Shown here: positions 7,391 to 15,166 of the stretch, in pieces | Layout: every line of letters begins with the position of its first letter | Numbering within the stretch: the first letter of the stretch is position 1 | Assembly: GCF_008123425.1 (NCBI RefSeq) | Contig: NZ_VSSS01000030.1 | Location: 277,573 to 341,572, forward strand | Length of the DNA stretch: 64,000 nt | From: Bradyrhizobium rifense | GTDB lineage: Bacteria; Pseudomonadota; Alphaproteobacteria; Rhizobiales; Xanthobacteraceae | Direction of reading: 5' to 3' | Notes under the pieces: model-generated | What the model was told of the DNA's origin: nothing | The model's input: the letters and a program-made list of their open reading frames with translations, nothing else | Databases searched by the model: none | Translations under genes and position numbers: made by a program

Positions 7391-8629
7391 CTACGCCGTC
7401 CGCAACACCGGCGCCGGCGGCTGCGAAGGCCGGGTCAGCGCGAACGCGACCTGGATGATGCCGCCGGCGAGACCCAGCGCCACGCCGATGCGCCAGGCCA
7501 TGTTGTAGGAGCCGAGCGCGTCGTAGATCACCCCTCCTCCGTAGGCACCGAGGAAGCTGCCGATCTGGTGGCTCATGAAGGCGAGGCCCTGGATCATGGC
7601 CTGCCAGCGCAGGCCGAACATCTCGGCGACGGCGCCTGCGACCAGCGGGCCGACGCCCATCCAGAGGAAGCCCATGATCGCGCCGAACAGCAGCGTCGAG
7701 AATGGCGTGGCCGGCAGCATGAAATACCAGGCGAGCGCGAGCGAGCGGAAGATGTAGATGCCGCCGAGCAGCGCCAGCTTGTTCCAGCGCTGGCCGGCCC
7801 AGCCGAAGAACAGCGAGCCCAGCACGTTGAAGCCGCCGATCATGCCGAGCGTCTGCGCGCTCAGCATCGGATCGAGGCCGCAGATCGCCAGATAGGACGG
7901 CAGATGCGTGGTGAGGAACACCAGCTGCATGCCGCAGACCAGATAAGCGCACGTCATGACCACGAAGGAGGCATTGCCGAACGCCAACTTCGCGACGGAC
8001 GCAGCCGTGGCGTCGCCGATATCGTCGGCGGCCGGCTTCGGCAGCGGGATGGCATCAACGCGGCCGGCATACCAGGCAGCCGGGATCATCAGCACCGACA
8101 TGACGACGAAGCCGGCAAGCCCGATGCGCCAGCCAAAACCCTCGTTGAGCATCTGCCCGATCGGCGCCGACAGCAGCGCGCCGAGCGAGCCCGCGCCGGA
8201 GACGATGCCGAGCACGGTGGAGCGCACCGTCGCCGGAACCGCGCGCGCCGCCACCGACATCGCGATCGCAGCCGCGGTGCAGGCAAGCGATGTGCCGATC
8301 AGCACGCCGGCGCCGATCATGATGCTGACGAGCCCGTTCGCGGTCGTCATCAGGATGAGGCCTGCGATGTACATCAGTGCGCCGACGATCATGATCGGGC
8401 GGAAGCCGTAGCGCACGGTCATCGCGCCGGCGAGCGGCTGGAGGAAGCCCCAGGCGAGGTTCTGCACGGCGAGTGCCAGCGTGAAGTCCGACACCGACAG
8501 GTGGATGTCGTGCGTCAGCGGCTGCATGAAGATGCCGAGCGACTGCCGCAGCCCCATGCTCAGCGTCAGCATGATCGAGGCGCCGATCAGGATCGGCAAT
8601 GTCGGACGCAGGACCTGCAACAGGGGCAT
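7391..8629 (-). CDS. MFS transporter
   Basis: The start is the ATG at 8629, after a GGGAGAA ribosome site; the product is 412 aa with about 12 hydrophobic helices. Typical MFS features are the MGLRQSLGIFMQPL first helix and the loop 2-3 region VRYGFRPIMIVG. It is divergent from a TetR regulator, and the 130-bp gap holds a perfect palindrome, so it is probably a TetR-repressed exporter or uptake carrier. The substrate is unknown. A 97-bp decayed copy of its 3' region lies at the left edge of the window. Confidence 0.88.
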   Translation of the reverse strand: MPLLQVLRPTLPILIGASIMLTLSMGLRQSLGIFMQPLTHDIHLSVSDFTLALAVQNLAWGFLQPLAGAMTVRYGFRPIMIVGALMYIAGLILMTTANGLVSIMIGAGVLIGTSLACTAAAIAMSVAARAVPATVRSTVLGIVSGAGSLGALLSAPIGQMLNEGFGWRIGLAGFVVMSVLMIPAAWYAGRVDAIPLPKPAADDIGDATAASVAKLAFGNASFVVMTCAYLVCGMQLVFLTTHLPSYLAICGLDPMLSAQTLGMIGGFNVLGSLFFGWAGQRWNKLALLGGIYIFRSLALAWYFMLPATPFSTLLFGAIMGFLWMGVGPLVAGAVAEMFGLRWQAMIQGLAFMSHQIGSFLGAYGGGVIYDALGSYNMAWRIGVALGLAGGIIQVAFALTRPSQPPAPVLRTA

Positions 8630-8650
8630 TGTTGTTCTCCCTCGTGGGCA

Positions 8651-8664
8651 CGGCACGCGTGCCG
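8651..8664. promoter_or_regulatory. 14-bp perfect palindrome in the MFS 5' leader
   Basis: CGGCACGCGTGCCG lies 22-35 bp upstream of the MFS start codon, between its ribosome site and the TetR-type palindrome. It could be a second operator or simply a GC-rich leader hairpin. Its location in the untranslated leader is the only support. Confidence 0.3.
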
Positions 8665-8690
8665 GCGCCTGCCATTCGCGTTGATTTTGG

Positions 8691-8708
8691 TTACACAGAC
8701 CTGTGTAA
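8691..8708. promoter_or_regulatory. Probable TetR operator between the MFS and tetR genes
   Basis: TTACACAG-AC-CTGTGTAA is a perfect 8-bp inverted repeat with a 2-bp centre. On the plus strand a TTGATT (8681-8686), 17-bp spacer, TGTAAT promoter for the tetR gene overlaps it. On the minus strand TTGACA (8736-8731) points toward the MFS gene with AT-rich DNA downstream. The geometry fits autorepression plus repression of the transporter by the adjacent TetR protein. Confidence 0.7.
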
Positions 8709-8759
8709 TTAGTCTATAGAAGGGTCGCACTGTCAAGCCAACAGAACATTCGCCGCCGC

Positions 8760-9374
8760 ATGGCTCCCCCGCCCGCCCCACAGACGATGAAAGAGCGGAT
8801 CCTCGAGACCGCCGACAAGCTGTTCTATCTGCAAGGCATTCGCGCCATCGGCGTCGACACCATCGCGGCCGAGATCGGCATCTCCAAGCGCACGCTCTAC
8901 AACCACTTCCCCTCCAAGGACGCGCTGATCGCGGCCTATCTGGAGCGCCGCTTCGTGCATGCGCGCCCCTCCGACAAGCCGCCGGCCGAACAGATTCTCG
9001 GTACCTTCGATTCGCTGGAGCGGCGCTTTTCAGCGAAGGATTTTCGCGGCTGCCCGTTCGTGAATGCCGTCGCCGAGCTCGGCCCCACCGACCGTGCCGT
9101 GAAGAAGATCGCGATCGCCTTCAAGGAAAGCCGCCGCGTCTGGTTTCGCGAGCGGTTGACCGAGCTTGGCGTAGCGGAAGCCGAAGCGCTCGCAACGCAG
9201 CTCGTGCTGCTGGTCGACGGCTCGATCGCACAGGACCTAGTGCGTGATGATCCGGCCATGGCGCGCGCGGCGAAGGAAGCGGCGAAGGTGCTGCTGCGGA
9301 ATGCGGGGGTTGATGTGGGCGGTGGTGCGGCGAAGCCGACGGCCACGCGAGGCAAGCGCGCACCTCAGCAATGA
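8760..9374 (+). CDS. TetR/AcrR family transcriptional regulator
   Basis: A 204-aa protein. The N-terminal TetR DNA-binding domain is plain: MKERILETADKLFYLQGIRAIGVDTIAAEIGISKRTLYNHFPSKDALIAAYL (about residues 10-61). The C-terminal ligand-binding half is helical, with FRGCPFVNAVAEL, a segment common in TetR repressors of small-molecule exporters. It is divergent from the MFS gene; the palindrome at 8691-8708 is its likely site. The last 20 residues are basic and low-complexity. Confidence 0.92.
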   Translation: MAPPPAPQTMKERILETADKLFYLQGIRAIGVDTIAAEIGISKRTLYNHFPSKDALIAAYLERRFVHARPSDKPPAEQILGTFDSLERRFSAKDFRGCPFVNAVAELGPTDRAVKKIAIAFKESRRVWFRERLTELGVAEAEALATQLVLLVDGSIAQDLVRDDPAMARAAKEAAKVLLRNAGVDVGGGAAKPTATRGKRAPQQ

Positions 9375-9480
9375 CTGCTCGCAGCAGCGCCCGGTATCAT
9401 CACCCGCGAGAAAGCGGGAGATCCAGTGCTCCAGTGATCATTAAGGCGCGCTTGCTGGTATGACGACCGCGACCGCGCTC

Positions 9481-10236
9481 CTACGCCCCCGCCGCGTCGC
9501 TCTTACCGAAACGCTGCTTATATGCCTTGATGTAGGCTTCCGGCGAGGGTCTTAGATGCCGACGCGTCAGCGAGATCAGTTCATCGCGACGGCCACCGCG
9601 TAGCGCCTTGATCATCTTCAGATGATCGAGGCGCGCGCGATCGAGCGATTCCGGCGATGCGTTGGCATAGAAGCGTATTCCGTGGACCTTACGTGCCAAC
9701 TGATCGACGGTCTCGATCAGGCAGGAATTGCCGCACAGGCCAAACAAGGTCTGGTGAAAGCTCAGATTGCTGTAGAACACAGTGAGCAGATCACCGGATG
9801 CGACGGCCGCGCTGTGCTCGCGGTGAAGTTCTTCGAGCCGACCGATTTCGTGTGAGGCAACGGGGAACGGAATGATGCGCACCGCCATCACCTCCAATTC
9901 CTCACGGACGGCGTAGATCGCACGCACCTCATGCGGCGTCAATCCGCGCACCATCGCGCCCCGATTGGGGATGCGCTCGATCAGTCCCTTCCGCTCCAGC
10001 TCGAACAGCGCAAGCCGCACGTCACCGCGATGGGTCTGAAACAGATCGCAAAGATCCTGCTCGATCAGGCGCTCGCGCGGATGCCGTCGCCCGAGCACGA
10101 TATCTTCCTCGATCCGCCGTGCAATCAAGTCGGCCGCGGCCGGCGCCTGCGCAGCACATGCGTCGGCGGGTTTGTCCAAGGCCTTCTCGGCGACCTTGAC
10201 CCCGCCCCTCCCTGGCTTGATCGATTTTACGGCCAT
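9481..10236 (-). CDS. GntR family regulator with FCD domain
   Basis: The start is the ATG at 10236, preceded by AGGA; the product is 251 aa. After a basic, Ala-rich leader, residues about 35-95 form a winged helix (IARRIEEDIVLGRRHPRERLIEQDLCDLFQ, then ALFELERKGLIERIPNRGAMV). The C-terminal helical FCD domain contains YAVREELEVMAVR and a metal-site-like FHQTLF. It is divergent from the five-gene ABC transporter at 10403-14994 and two GntR-like sites lie between them, so it probably controls that transporter in response to an organic or amino acid. Confidence 0.88.
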   Translation of the reverse strand: MAVKSIKPGRGGVKVAEKALDKPADACAAQAPAAADLIARRIEEDIVLGRRHPRERLIEQDLCDLFQTHRGDVRLALFELERKGLIERIPNRGAMVRGLTPHEVRAIYAVREELEVMAVRIIPFPVASHEIGRLEELHREHSAAVASGDLLTVFYSNLSFHQTLFGLCGNSCLIETVDQLARKVHGIRFYANASPESLDRARLDHLKMIKALRGGRRDELISLTRRHLRPSPEAYIKAYKQRFGKSDAAGA

Positions 10237-10296
10237 GCTGTCCTGATCCGTCAACGCGCGCCGCGCAGGCGCCGCTTGCTTTGAACCGATAATAAT

Positions 10297-10320
10297 ATTG
10301 TAGACGACATTGTAAACAAT
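10297..10320. promoter_or_regulatory. Tandem GntR/FCD-type operator half-palindromes
   Basis: Two adjacent 12-mers, ATTGTAGACGAC and ATTGTAAACAAT, form a 24-bp block in the divergent GntR/ABC-transporter region. The second is an inverted repeat (ATTGT-AA-ACAAT). FCD-type GntR regulators commonly bind TTGT-type AT-rich palindromes, so this is the likely operator for both directions. It lies 61 bp from the regulator start and 83 bp from the binding-protein start. Confidence 0.6.
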
Positions 10321-10402
10321 TCTGAATGGGGTTACGCTTCTCGACAATGCGGACGGCTGGGCCTTTAGGCCCGGCGACAGATCCGAACAGGGAGGAAACG
10401 GC

Positions 10403-11659
10403 ATGACAAGACAACGCCACAAGTCCGTCCGCGATCGCGAGTGCGTTTCGAACCCCCTCCCCTCCAGCCAGCACAGTCGCCGCAAATTCCTCATCAAGGC
10501 AGGCGGCGCATTGGCTGCCGGCGCCTTCGGCGCGGTGCCGCTCCGTGGTTACGCTGCTGACGTCGTCAATATCGGCGGGCTCTATCCCACCACCGGCAGC
10601 ATGGCGCAGATCGGTACCGGCTGCGTCGCCGCAGCCAAGCTTGCAGTCGACATGATCAATGAGGCTGGCGGCATCAAGTCGCTCGGCGGCGCCAAGCTCA
10701 ACCTCATCATCTCCGATGTGCAGAGCGATACGACGGTGACCCGTACCGAGACCGACCGGCTGATCACCGGCAACAAACTGTCGGCGATCCATGGCTGCTT
10801 CGCCAGCGCGCTCACCTTGATTGCGAGCGAAGTCTGCGAGCGTGCCAAGGTGCCGATCATCACCGGTTCGAGCTCCGACCAGCTCAACAAGGGCCGCAAA
10901 TTCACCTTCACGCCGTTCGCGCGCGCCTCGCAATTCGCCCGCGCGCAGCTCCAGATGGCCAAGCTCGTCAGCGACCAGCCGAAGGTGGCCGTGATCTTCG
11001 AGAACACCGCTTTCGGCACCTCCACCTCGAACGGCTTGAAGGAGCTGGCACCGGGCGAAGGCGTCGAGATCGTGATGTTCGAACCTTATTCGGCGGGTTT
11101 CACGGATGCAGGCCCCCTGATCAACAAGGTGAAGGCTTCAGGGGCGAATGCGCTGTTTTCAGTCTCCTACCTCAACGATCTGATCCTGATCGTGCGCACG
11201 GTGAAGCAGGTCGGCCTCAACGTCGCGATCAATGGTGGCTCCGGCGGCTTTGTCATTCCGGATTTCTACAAGAATGTCGGCAAGCTGGCCGAGGGCCTGC
11301 AGGGGGTCGCTCATTGGAATCACGACATGAGCCCGGACTGCCAGAAGGTGAACGAGGCCTACAAGAAAATCACCGGCGACTTCCTGTTCGAATATGCCGG
11401 CGGGCTGGTAGCCCAAACCTTCATGCTGGCGGAGGCGCTCGAGCGCGCCGCCTCCGCAGATCCGCAGAAGGTGCGAGAGGCGCTGTCGACGCTCGACGTA
11501 TCCTCGGGTTATGCAGCCATGGCGCCCGGCGGAAGGGTCAAGTTCGAGCCAGATGGCAAGAATGCCTATGGCCGCCCCGTCGGGGTGCAGTGGCAGAATG
11601 GCGACCTCGCCAGCGTCTTCCCCAAGGAAGATGCCCGCGCACCGCTCATCAAAAGCTGA
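10403..11659 (+). CDS. ABC transporter substrate-binding protein (LivJ/K type, Tat-exported)
   Basis: A 418-aa periplasmic binding protein, first gene of the transporter operon; ATG after GGGAGGAAACGGC. The N-terminus has a twin-arginine motif SRRKFLIKAG (Arg 26-27), then a hydrophobic stretch and a likely cut near GYAAD. The mature protein starts VVNIGGLYPTTGSMAQIG, typical of the leucine/isoleucine/valine-binding family, which also includes urea, amide and aromatic-acid binders. The four transporter genes follow in order with small gaps or overlaps. The ligand cannot be told from sequence alone. Confidence 0.92.
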   Translation: MTRQRHKSVRDRECVSNPLPSSQHSRRKFLIKAGGALAAGAFGAVPLRGYAADVVNIGGLYPTTGSMAQIGTGCVAAAKLAVDMINEAGGIKSLGGAKLNLIISDVQSDTTVTRTETDRLITGNKLSAIHGCFASALTLIASEVCERAKVPIITGSSSDQLNKGRKFTFTPFARASQFARAQLQMAKLVSDQPKVAVIFENTAFGTSTSNGLKELAPGEGVEIVMFEPYSAGFTDAGPLINKVKASGANALFSVSYLNDLILIVRTVKQVGLNVAINGGSGGFVIPDFYKNVGKLAEGLQGVAHWNHDMSPDCQKVNEAYKKITGDFLFEYAGGLVAQTFMLAEALERAASADPQKVREALSTLDVSSGYAAMAPGGRVKFEPDGKNAYGRPVGVQWQNGDLASVFPKEDARAPLIKS

Positions 11660-11674
11660 GGACGAGAAGTCGCA

Positions 11675-12544
11675 ATGCTGGAGACAGTGGCTCAGGCCGT
11701 CATCAACGGCCTGCTGATCGGTGGCATCTACGCACTCGTCAGCATCGGCGTGACGCTGATCTTCGGCGTCGTGAAGATTGTCAATTTCGCCCAGGGCGAA
11801 TTCGTGATGATCGGAATGTACATCAGCTATTTCCTCGCCACCTATTTTGGCGTGGATCCGCTTCTGTCGCTGCTCGTGTCGATGCCGACCTTGTTCTTGA
11901 TCGGTGTGCTGGTCCAGCACTTCCTCATCCGCAGGGTGCTGGGGCCGAACGACATGCCGCAGATCTTCCTGACCTTTGCGCTGTCGCTGCTGCTGCTCAA
12001 TCTTGCGCTGTTGCTGTTCACCGCGAACTACCGCACGGTTCACACCTCCTATTCGGACGAAGCCCTTCACTTCGGCGGACTCTACATTCCGGAAGCGAAG
12101 CTGATCGCCTTCGTGGTCGCGATGGCCTTGAGCGGCGCGCTATGGGCTTTCCTGCACACGACCGATCTCGGCAAGGCGATGCGCGCCGCGGCGCAGAACC
12201 GCGATGTCGCAACGCTGATGGGCATCAACTCCAACCGCGTGTTCTGTGTCGCCTTCGGCGCGGCCCTGGCGCTTGCGGGCGCCGCGGGCTCGCTGCTGAT
12301 GCCGTTTTATTCGGCCTATCCGTTCGTAGGCCAGGTGTTCGTGCTGATGGCCTTTGTTGCGGTCGTGCTGGGTACGCTCGGCAACGTGCTCGGCGCCCTG
12401 GTCGCAAGCGTGATGATGGGAATTGCAGAATCGCTCGGCATCCAGTTCGTCGGCGCCGATTCCGGATTGATCGTGGTGTTTGCCATGCTGCTGCTGACGC
12501 TGGCGTTCAAGCCGCAAGGCCTTGGCGGTGGGAGAATGCGCTAG
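11675..12544 (+). CDS. Branched-chain amino acid-type ABC transporter permease (LivH family)
   Basis: A 289-aa membrane protein with eight or so helices. It starts LETVAQAVINGLLIGGIYALVSIGVTLIFGVVKIVNFAQGEFVM, the standard LivH opening. The helix-loop contact region (TDLGKAMRAAAQN then GINSNRVFCVAFG) that docks with the ATPase is present. It starts 15 bp after the binding protein and its TAG stop overlaps the GTG start of the LivM-type gene. With the next gene it forms the inner-membrane channel. Confidence 0.93.
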   Translation: MLETVAQAVINGLLIGGIYALVSIGVTLIFGVVKIVNFAQGEFVMIGMYISYFLATYFGVDPLLSLLVSMPTLFLIGVLVQHFLIRRVLGPNDMPQIFLTFALSLLLLNLALLLFTANYRTVHTSYSDEALHFGGLYIPEAKLIAFVVAMALSGALWAFLHTTDLGKAMRAAAQNRDVATLMGINSNRVFCVAFGAALALAGAAGSLLMPFYSAYPFVGQVFVLMAFVAVVLGTLGNVLGALVASVMMGIAESLGIQFVGADSGLIVVFAMLLLTLAFKPQGLGGGRMR

Positions 12545-13554
12545 TGGGCAAGGACGCTGACAACACCAGCAAGTGGCAGGTGGCTGCCCTGGCCACGCTC
12601 GGCATGATCCTGCTGCTGCTTCCGCAACTCGTCAGCAACGGGTTCGCACTCGACATCTTCATCCGCATCCTGCTGTTTTCGTTCATCGGCGTCGCCTGGA
12701 ACCTGATGGGTGGCTATGCCAAGCAGCTGTCGCTCGGCCACGTCGCCTATTTCGGGCTCGGCGCCTATACCTCGACCATCATGCAGATCGATTTCAACAT
12801 CTCGCCGTGGATCGGCATGATCGCCGGCGGCTTCGTCGCGATGCTGGCGAGCCTTCCGGTCGGCTGGCTCTGCTTTCGCCTGCGCGGCCCCTATTTCACC
12901 ATCGCCACCATCGCGACCGCTCAGGCGTTGATGCTGATCTTCCTGAAGTTCCGCGATTTCGCCTGGGGCGCCGAAGGCACCACCATTCCAAATCTCGGCA
13001 GCTCGCCCTTGATGATGCAATTCGAGACCAAGGCGTCCTACTATTATGTGGTGCTCGGCCTGCTGGTGCTGGGGCTGGTGATCACCTGGCGCATCGAGCG
13101 TTCATGGATGGGCTACTACCTCGTCGCCATCGGCGAGGACGAGGATGCGGCGGAGGCGATCGGCGTGAACGCGCCGCGCATCAAGCGCCACATCTACATG
13201 ATCAGCGCGTTCCTCACCGCGCTCGCAGGCACGTTCTACGTCCAGTACATCTATTTCATCGATCCCGCGACCGCGTTCAGTTTCAACATCTCGATCGAGG
13301 CCGCGCTGGTCTCGATCGTCGGGGGCATCGGCACGCTGTGGGGCCCGGTGGTCGGCACGGTGTTGCTGGAGACCACCTCGGCTTTGCTGCAAAGCTGGCT
13401 CGGCTCCTCGACCGGCGGCATCCAGCTCACCGTCTACAGCCTGATCCTGATGGCGATCATCCTGTGGCGGCCGACCGGCTTGATGGGCCTGTTCAACGAC
13501 CTCTGGCAACGGCATCTCGACCGGCGGCCGGCGCGAATGAGGACATTGCCATGA
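12544..13554 (+). CDS. Branched-chain amino acid-type ABC transporter permease (LivM family)
   Basis: The start is the GTG at 12544, which overlaps the preceding stop as TAGTG; the product is 336 aa. LivM features are WNLMGGYAKQLSLGHVAYFGLGAYTS, RLRGPYFTIATIATAQ and the docking helix GEDEDAAEAIGVNAPRIKRHIYMISAF. The same frame is open far upstream, but that part is antisense/overlap to the LivH gene and is not coding. The ATGA overlap with the next gene shows translational coupling. It pairs with the LivH protein in the membrane. Confidence 0.93.
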   Translation: MGKDADNTSKWQVAALATLGMILLLLPQLVSNGFALDIFIRILLFSFIGVAWNLMGGYAKQLSLGHVAYFGLGAYTSTIMQIDFNISPWIGMIAGGFVAMLASLPVGWLCFRLRGPYFTIATIATAQALMLIFLKFRDFAWGAEGTTIPNLGSSPLMMQFETKASYYYVVLGLLVLGLVITWRIERSWMGYYLVAIGEDEDAAEAIGVNAPRIKRHIYMISAFLTALAGTFYVQYIYFIDPATAFSFNISIEAALVSIVGGIGTLWGPVVGTVLLETTSALLQSWLGSSTGGIQLTVYSLILMAIILWRPTGLMGLFNDLWQRHLDRRPARMRTLP

Positions 13555-14297
13555 CGGATGCGCTGGTGGTGACGGGCCTGAACAAGCGTTTCGGCGGCCT
13601 GCGCGCCGTGCAGGACGTCAGCTTCACCGTCAAGCAGAACGAAACGGTGGCGCTGATCGGGCCGAACGGCGCCGGCAAGACCACGAGCTTTCATCTCATC
13701 ACCGGCTTTCATCGCGCCGATTCCGGCTCCGTGCTGGCCTTCGGGCAGGAAGTCGTCGGCCTGAAGCCGCATGACGTCTGCGCGCTGGGCCTCGCACGCA
13801 CCTTCCAGGTCGCAAAGCCCTTCGGTGCAATGACGGTGCTTGCCAATGTCATGACCGGCGCCTTTCTGCGCGATCGCCACGTCATCGCCGCGCGCGAAAA
13901 AGCGCGCGAGGCCATCGACTTCGTCGGGCTCGCCGCGCGCGAGCAGACGCCGGCCAAGGACCTCACCACCATCGACCAGCGCCGGCTGGAAATGGCGCGT
14001 GCGCTGGCGACACAGCCGCGCATCCTGCTGCTCGACGAGGTGATGGCGGGGCTCAACCCGGCGGAGATCGATCAGGCGGTGGCGCTGGTCGGCAAACTGT
14101 CGCAGCGCGGGCTCACGATCGTGATCGTCGAGCATGTGATGCGCGCGATCATGGCGGTCGCCCGACACATCGTCGTGCTCGACCACGGCCAGAAGATCGC
14201 GGAGGGCGCGCCGAAGGAGATTGTCGAAAATCCCGAGGTCATCCGTGCCTATCTCGGCTCCGGCTATGCAGGTGCAGGCGGAGGGGCTCATGCTTGA
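13551..14297 (+). CDS. ABC transporter ATP-binding protein (LivG family) with altered signature motif
   Basis: A 248-aa ATPase starting at the ATG that overlaps the LivM-type stop. Walker A is GPNGAGKTT, the Q-loop segment is ARTFQVAKPFGAMTVLANVMTG, and Walker B is ILLLDEVMAGLNP; the switch histidine is in IVEHVMRAIM. The signature that normally reads LSYGQQRRLE is here LTTIDQRRLE, so the Ser-Gly of the LSGGQ-type loop is lost. The missing Gly is unusual for a working ATPase. It ends overlapping the LivF-type gene by 8 bp. Confidence 0.92.
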   Translation: MTDALVVTGLNKRFGGLRAVQDVSFTVKQNETVALIGPNGAGKTTSFHLITGFHRADSGSVLAFGQEVVGLKPHDVCALGLARTFQVAKPFGAMTVLANVMTGAFLRDRHVIAAREKAREAIDFVGLAAREQTPAKDLTTIDQRRLEMARALATQPRILLLDEVMAGLNPAEIDQAVALVGKLSQRGLTIVIVEHVMRAIMAVARHIVVLDHGQKIAEGAPKEIVENPEVIRAYLGSGYAGAGGGAHA

Positions 14298-14994
14298 GCT
14301 CAAGGGCGTCAGCGCGGTCTACGGTGCGGTGCCGGCGATTTCCCAGGTCTCGATCCGCGTCAACGCGGGTGAAGCCGTTGGTCTGTTGGGCGCGAACGGT
14401 GCCGGCAAGAGCACGACCCTGCGCGCCATCTCCGGACTGGTTCGCCTCACGTCGGGGATCATCAGTTTCGACGGCATCGACTTGGCCTCGCTGCCACCTC
14501 ACAGGATTCCGGAATTGGGCATCGCCCATGTCCCGGAAGGGCGCCAGGTTTTTCCCGAGATGTCCGTGCAGGAAAATCTGGAAATCGGCGCCTTTGTGCC
14601 AAGGGCCAAGGTCGAGCGCGCCAAGACGATGGAGCTCGTCTATGAGATTTTTCCGCGGTTGGCCGAGCGCAAAAAGCAGCTCGCGGGGACGATGAGCGGC
14701 GGCGAGCAGCAGATGCTCGCGGTCGGCCGCGGTCTCATGCTAAAGCCGCGGCTCTTGATGCTGGACGAGCCGTCACTTGGCTTGGCGCCGGTGATGACCG
14801 ACGTCACGTTCGAGAAGATTGCAGAAATCGGCAAGATGGGCACCGCCATCCTGCTGGTCGAGCAGAATGTCAGCCGCGCGTTGTCACTGGTCGACCGCGC
14901 TTACGTGCTGGAGAGCGGGCGCGTGACCATGCAGGGAAAAAGCGACGAGCTCGCGAACAGCAAACAGGTCCAGTCTGCCTATCTCGGAATCTAA
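14290..14994 (+). CDS. ABC transporter ATP-binding protein (LivF family)
   Basis: The start is the ATG at 14290, after GGAGGGG and inside the end of the LivG-type gene; the product is 234 aa. Walker A is GANGAGKST, the Q-loop region is GIAHVPEGRQVFPEMSVQENL, the signature MSGGEQQML and Walker B LLMLDEPSLGLAP. These are the standard LivF motifs, all intact, unlike the partner ATPase. It is the last gene of the operon. No clear terminator follows; the next 170 bp to the pleD stop hold only a weak GC-rich hairpin. Confidence 0.93.
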   Translation: MLELKGVSAVYGAVPAISQVSIRVNAGEAVGLLGANGAGKSTTLRAISGLVRLTSGIISFDGIDLASLPPHRIPELGIAHVPEGRQVFPEMSVQENLEIGAFVPRAKVERAKTMELVYEIFPRLAERKKQLAGTMSGGEQQMLAVGRGLMLKPRLLMLDEPSLGLAPVMTDVTFEKIAEIGKMGTAILLVEQNVSRALSLVDRAYVLESGRVTMQGKSDELANSKQVQSAYLGI

Positions 14995-15166
14995 GGGCGC
15001 ATCTCTGGAGCCGGAGGGAGCTCCGCCACGCCCTGCCCGATCATATCAAAATGCGCCTGTTTTGCCCGACGAGTCAAACGGCCTCACTGGCTCATAAGCC
15101 ATTGATCCGACAGGCGCCGGCTACTGTGCATGGGGTTGTTTTCGCACTTTTTTGTCGCGAGCGGCC

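Noticed and set aside
7277..8719. Plus-strand frame of 480 codons across the MFS gene
   Set aside because: It is Arg/Ala/Asp/His-rich antisense to a well-formed 12-helix transporter and has no motif.
9403..9418. CCCGC...GCGGG hairpin between tetR and the GntR gene as a terminator
   Set aside because: A 5-bp stem without a T-tract is too weak.
11314..12543. Upstream extension of the LivM reading frame
   Set aside because: It overlaps the LivH gene and the end of the binding protein in another frame; the GTG at 12544 overlapping the LivH stop is a clean start.
14995..15166. Possible terminator after the LivF-type gene
   Set aside because: The only hairpin (GGAGC...GCTCC) is short and has no T-run, so I did not call it.
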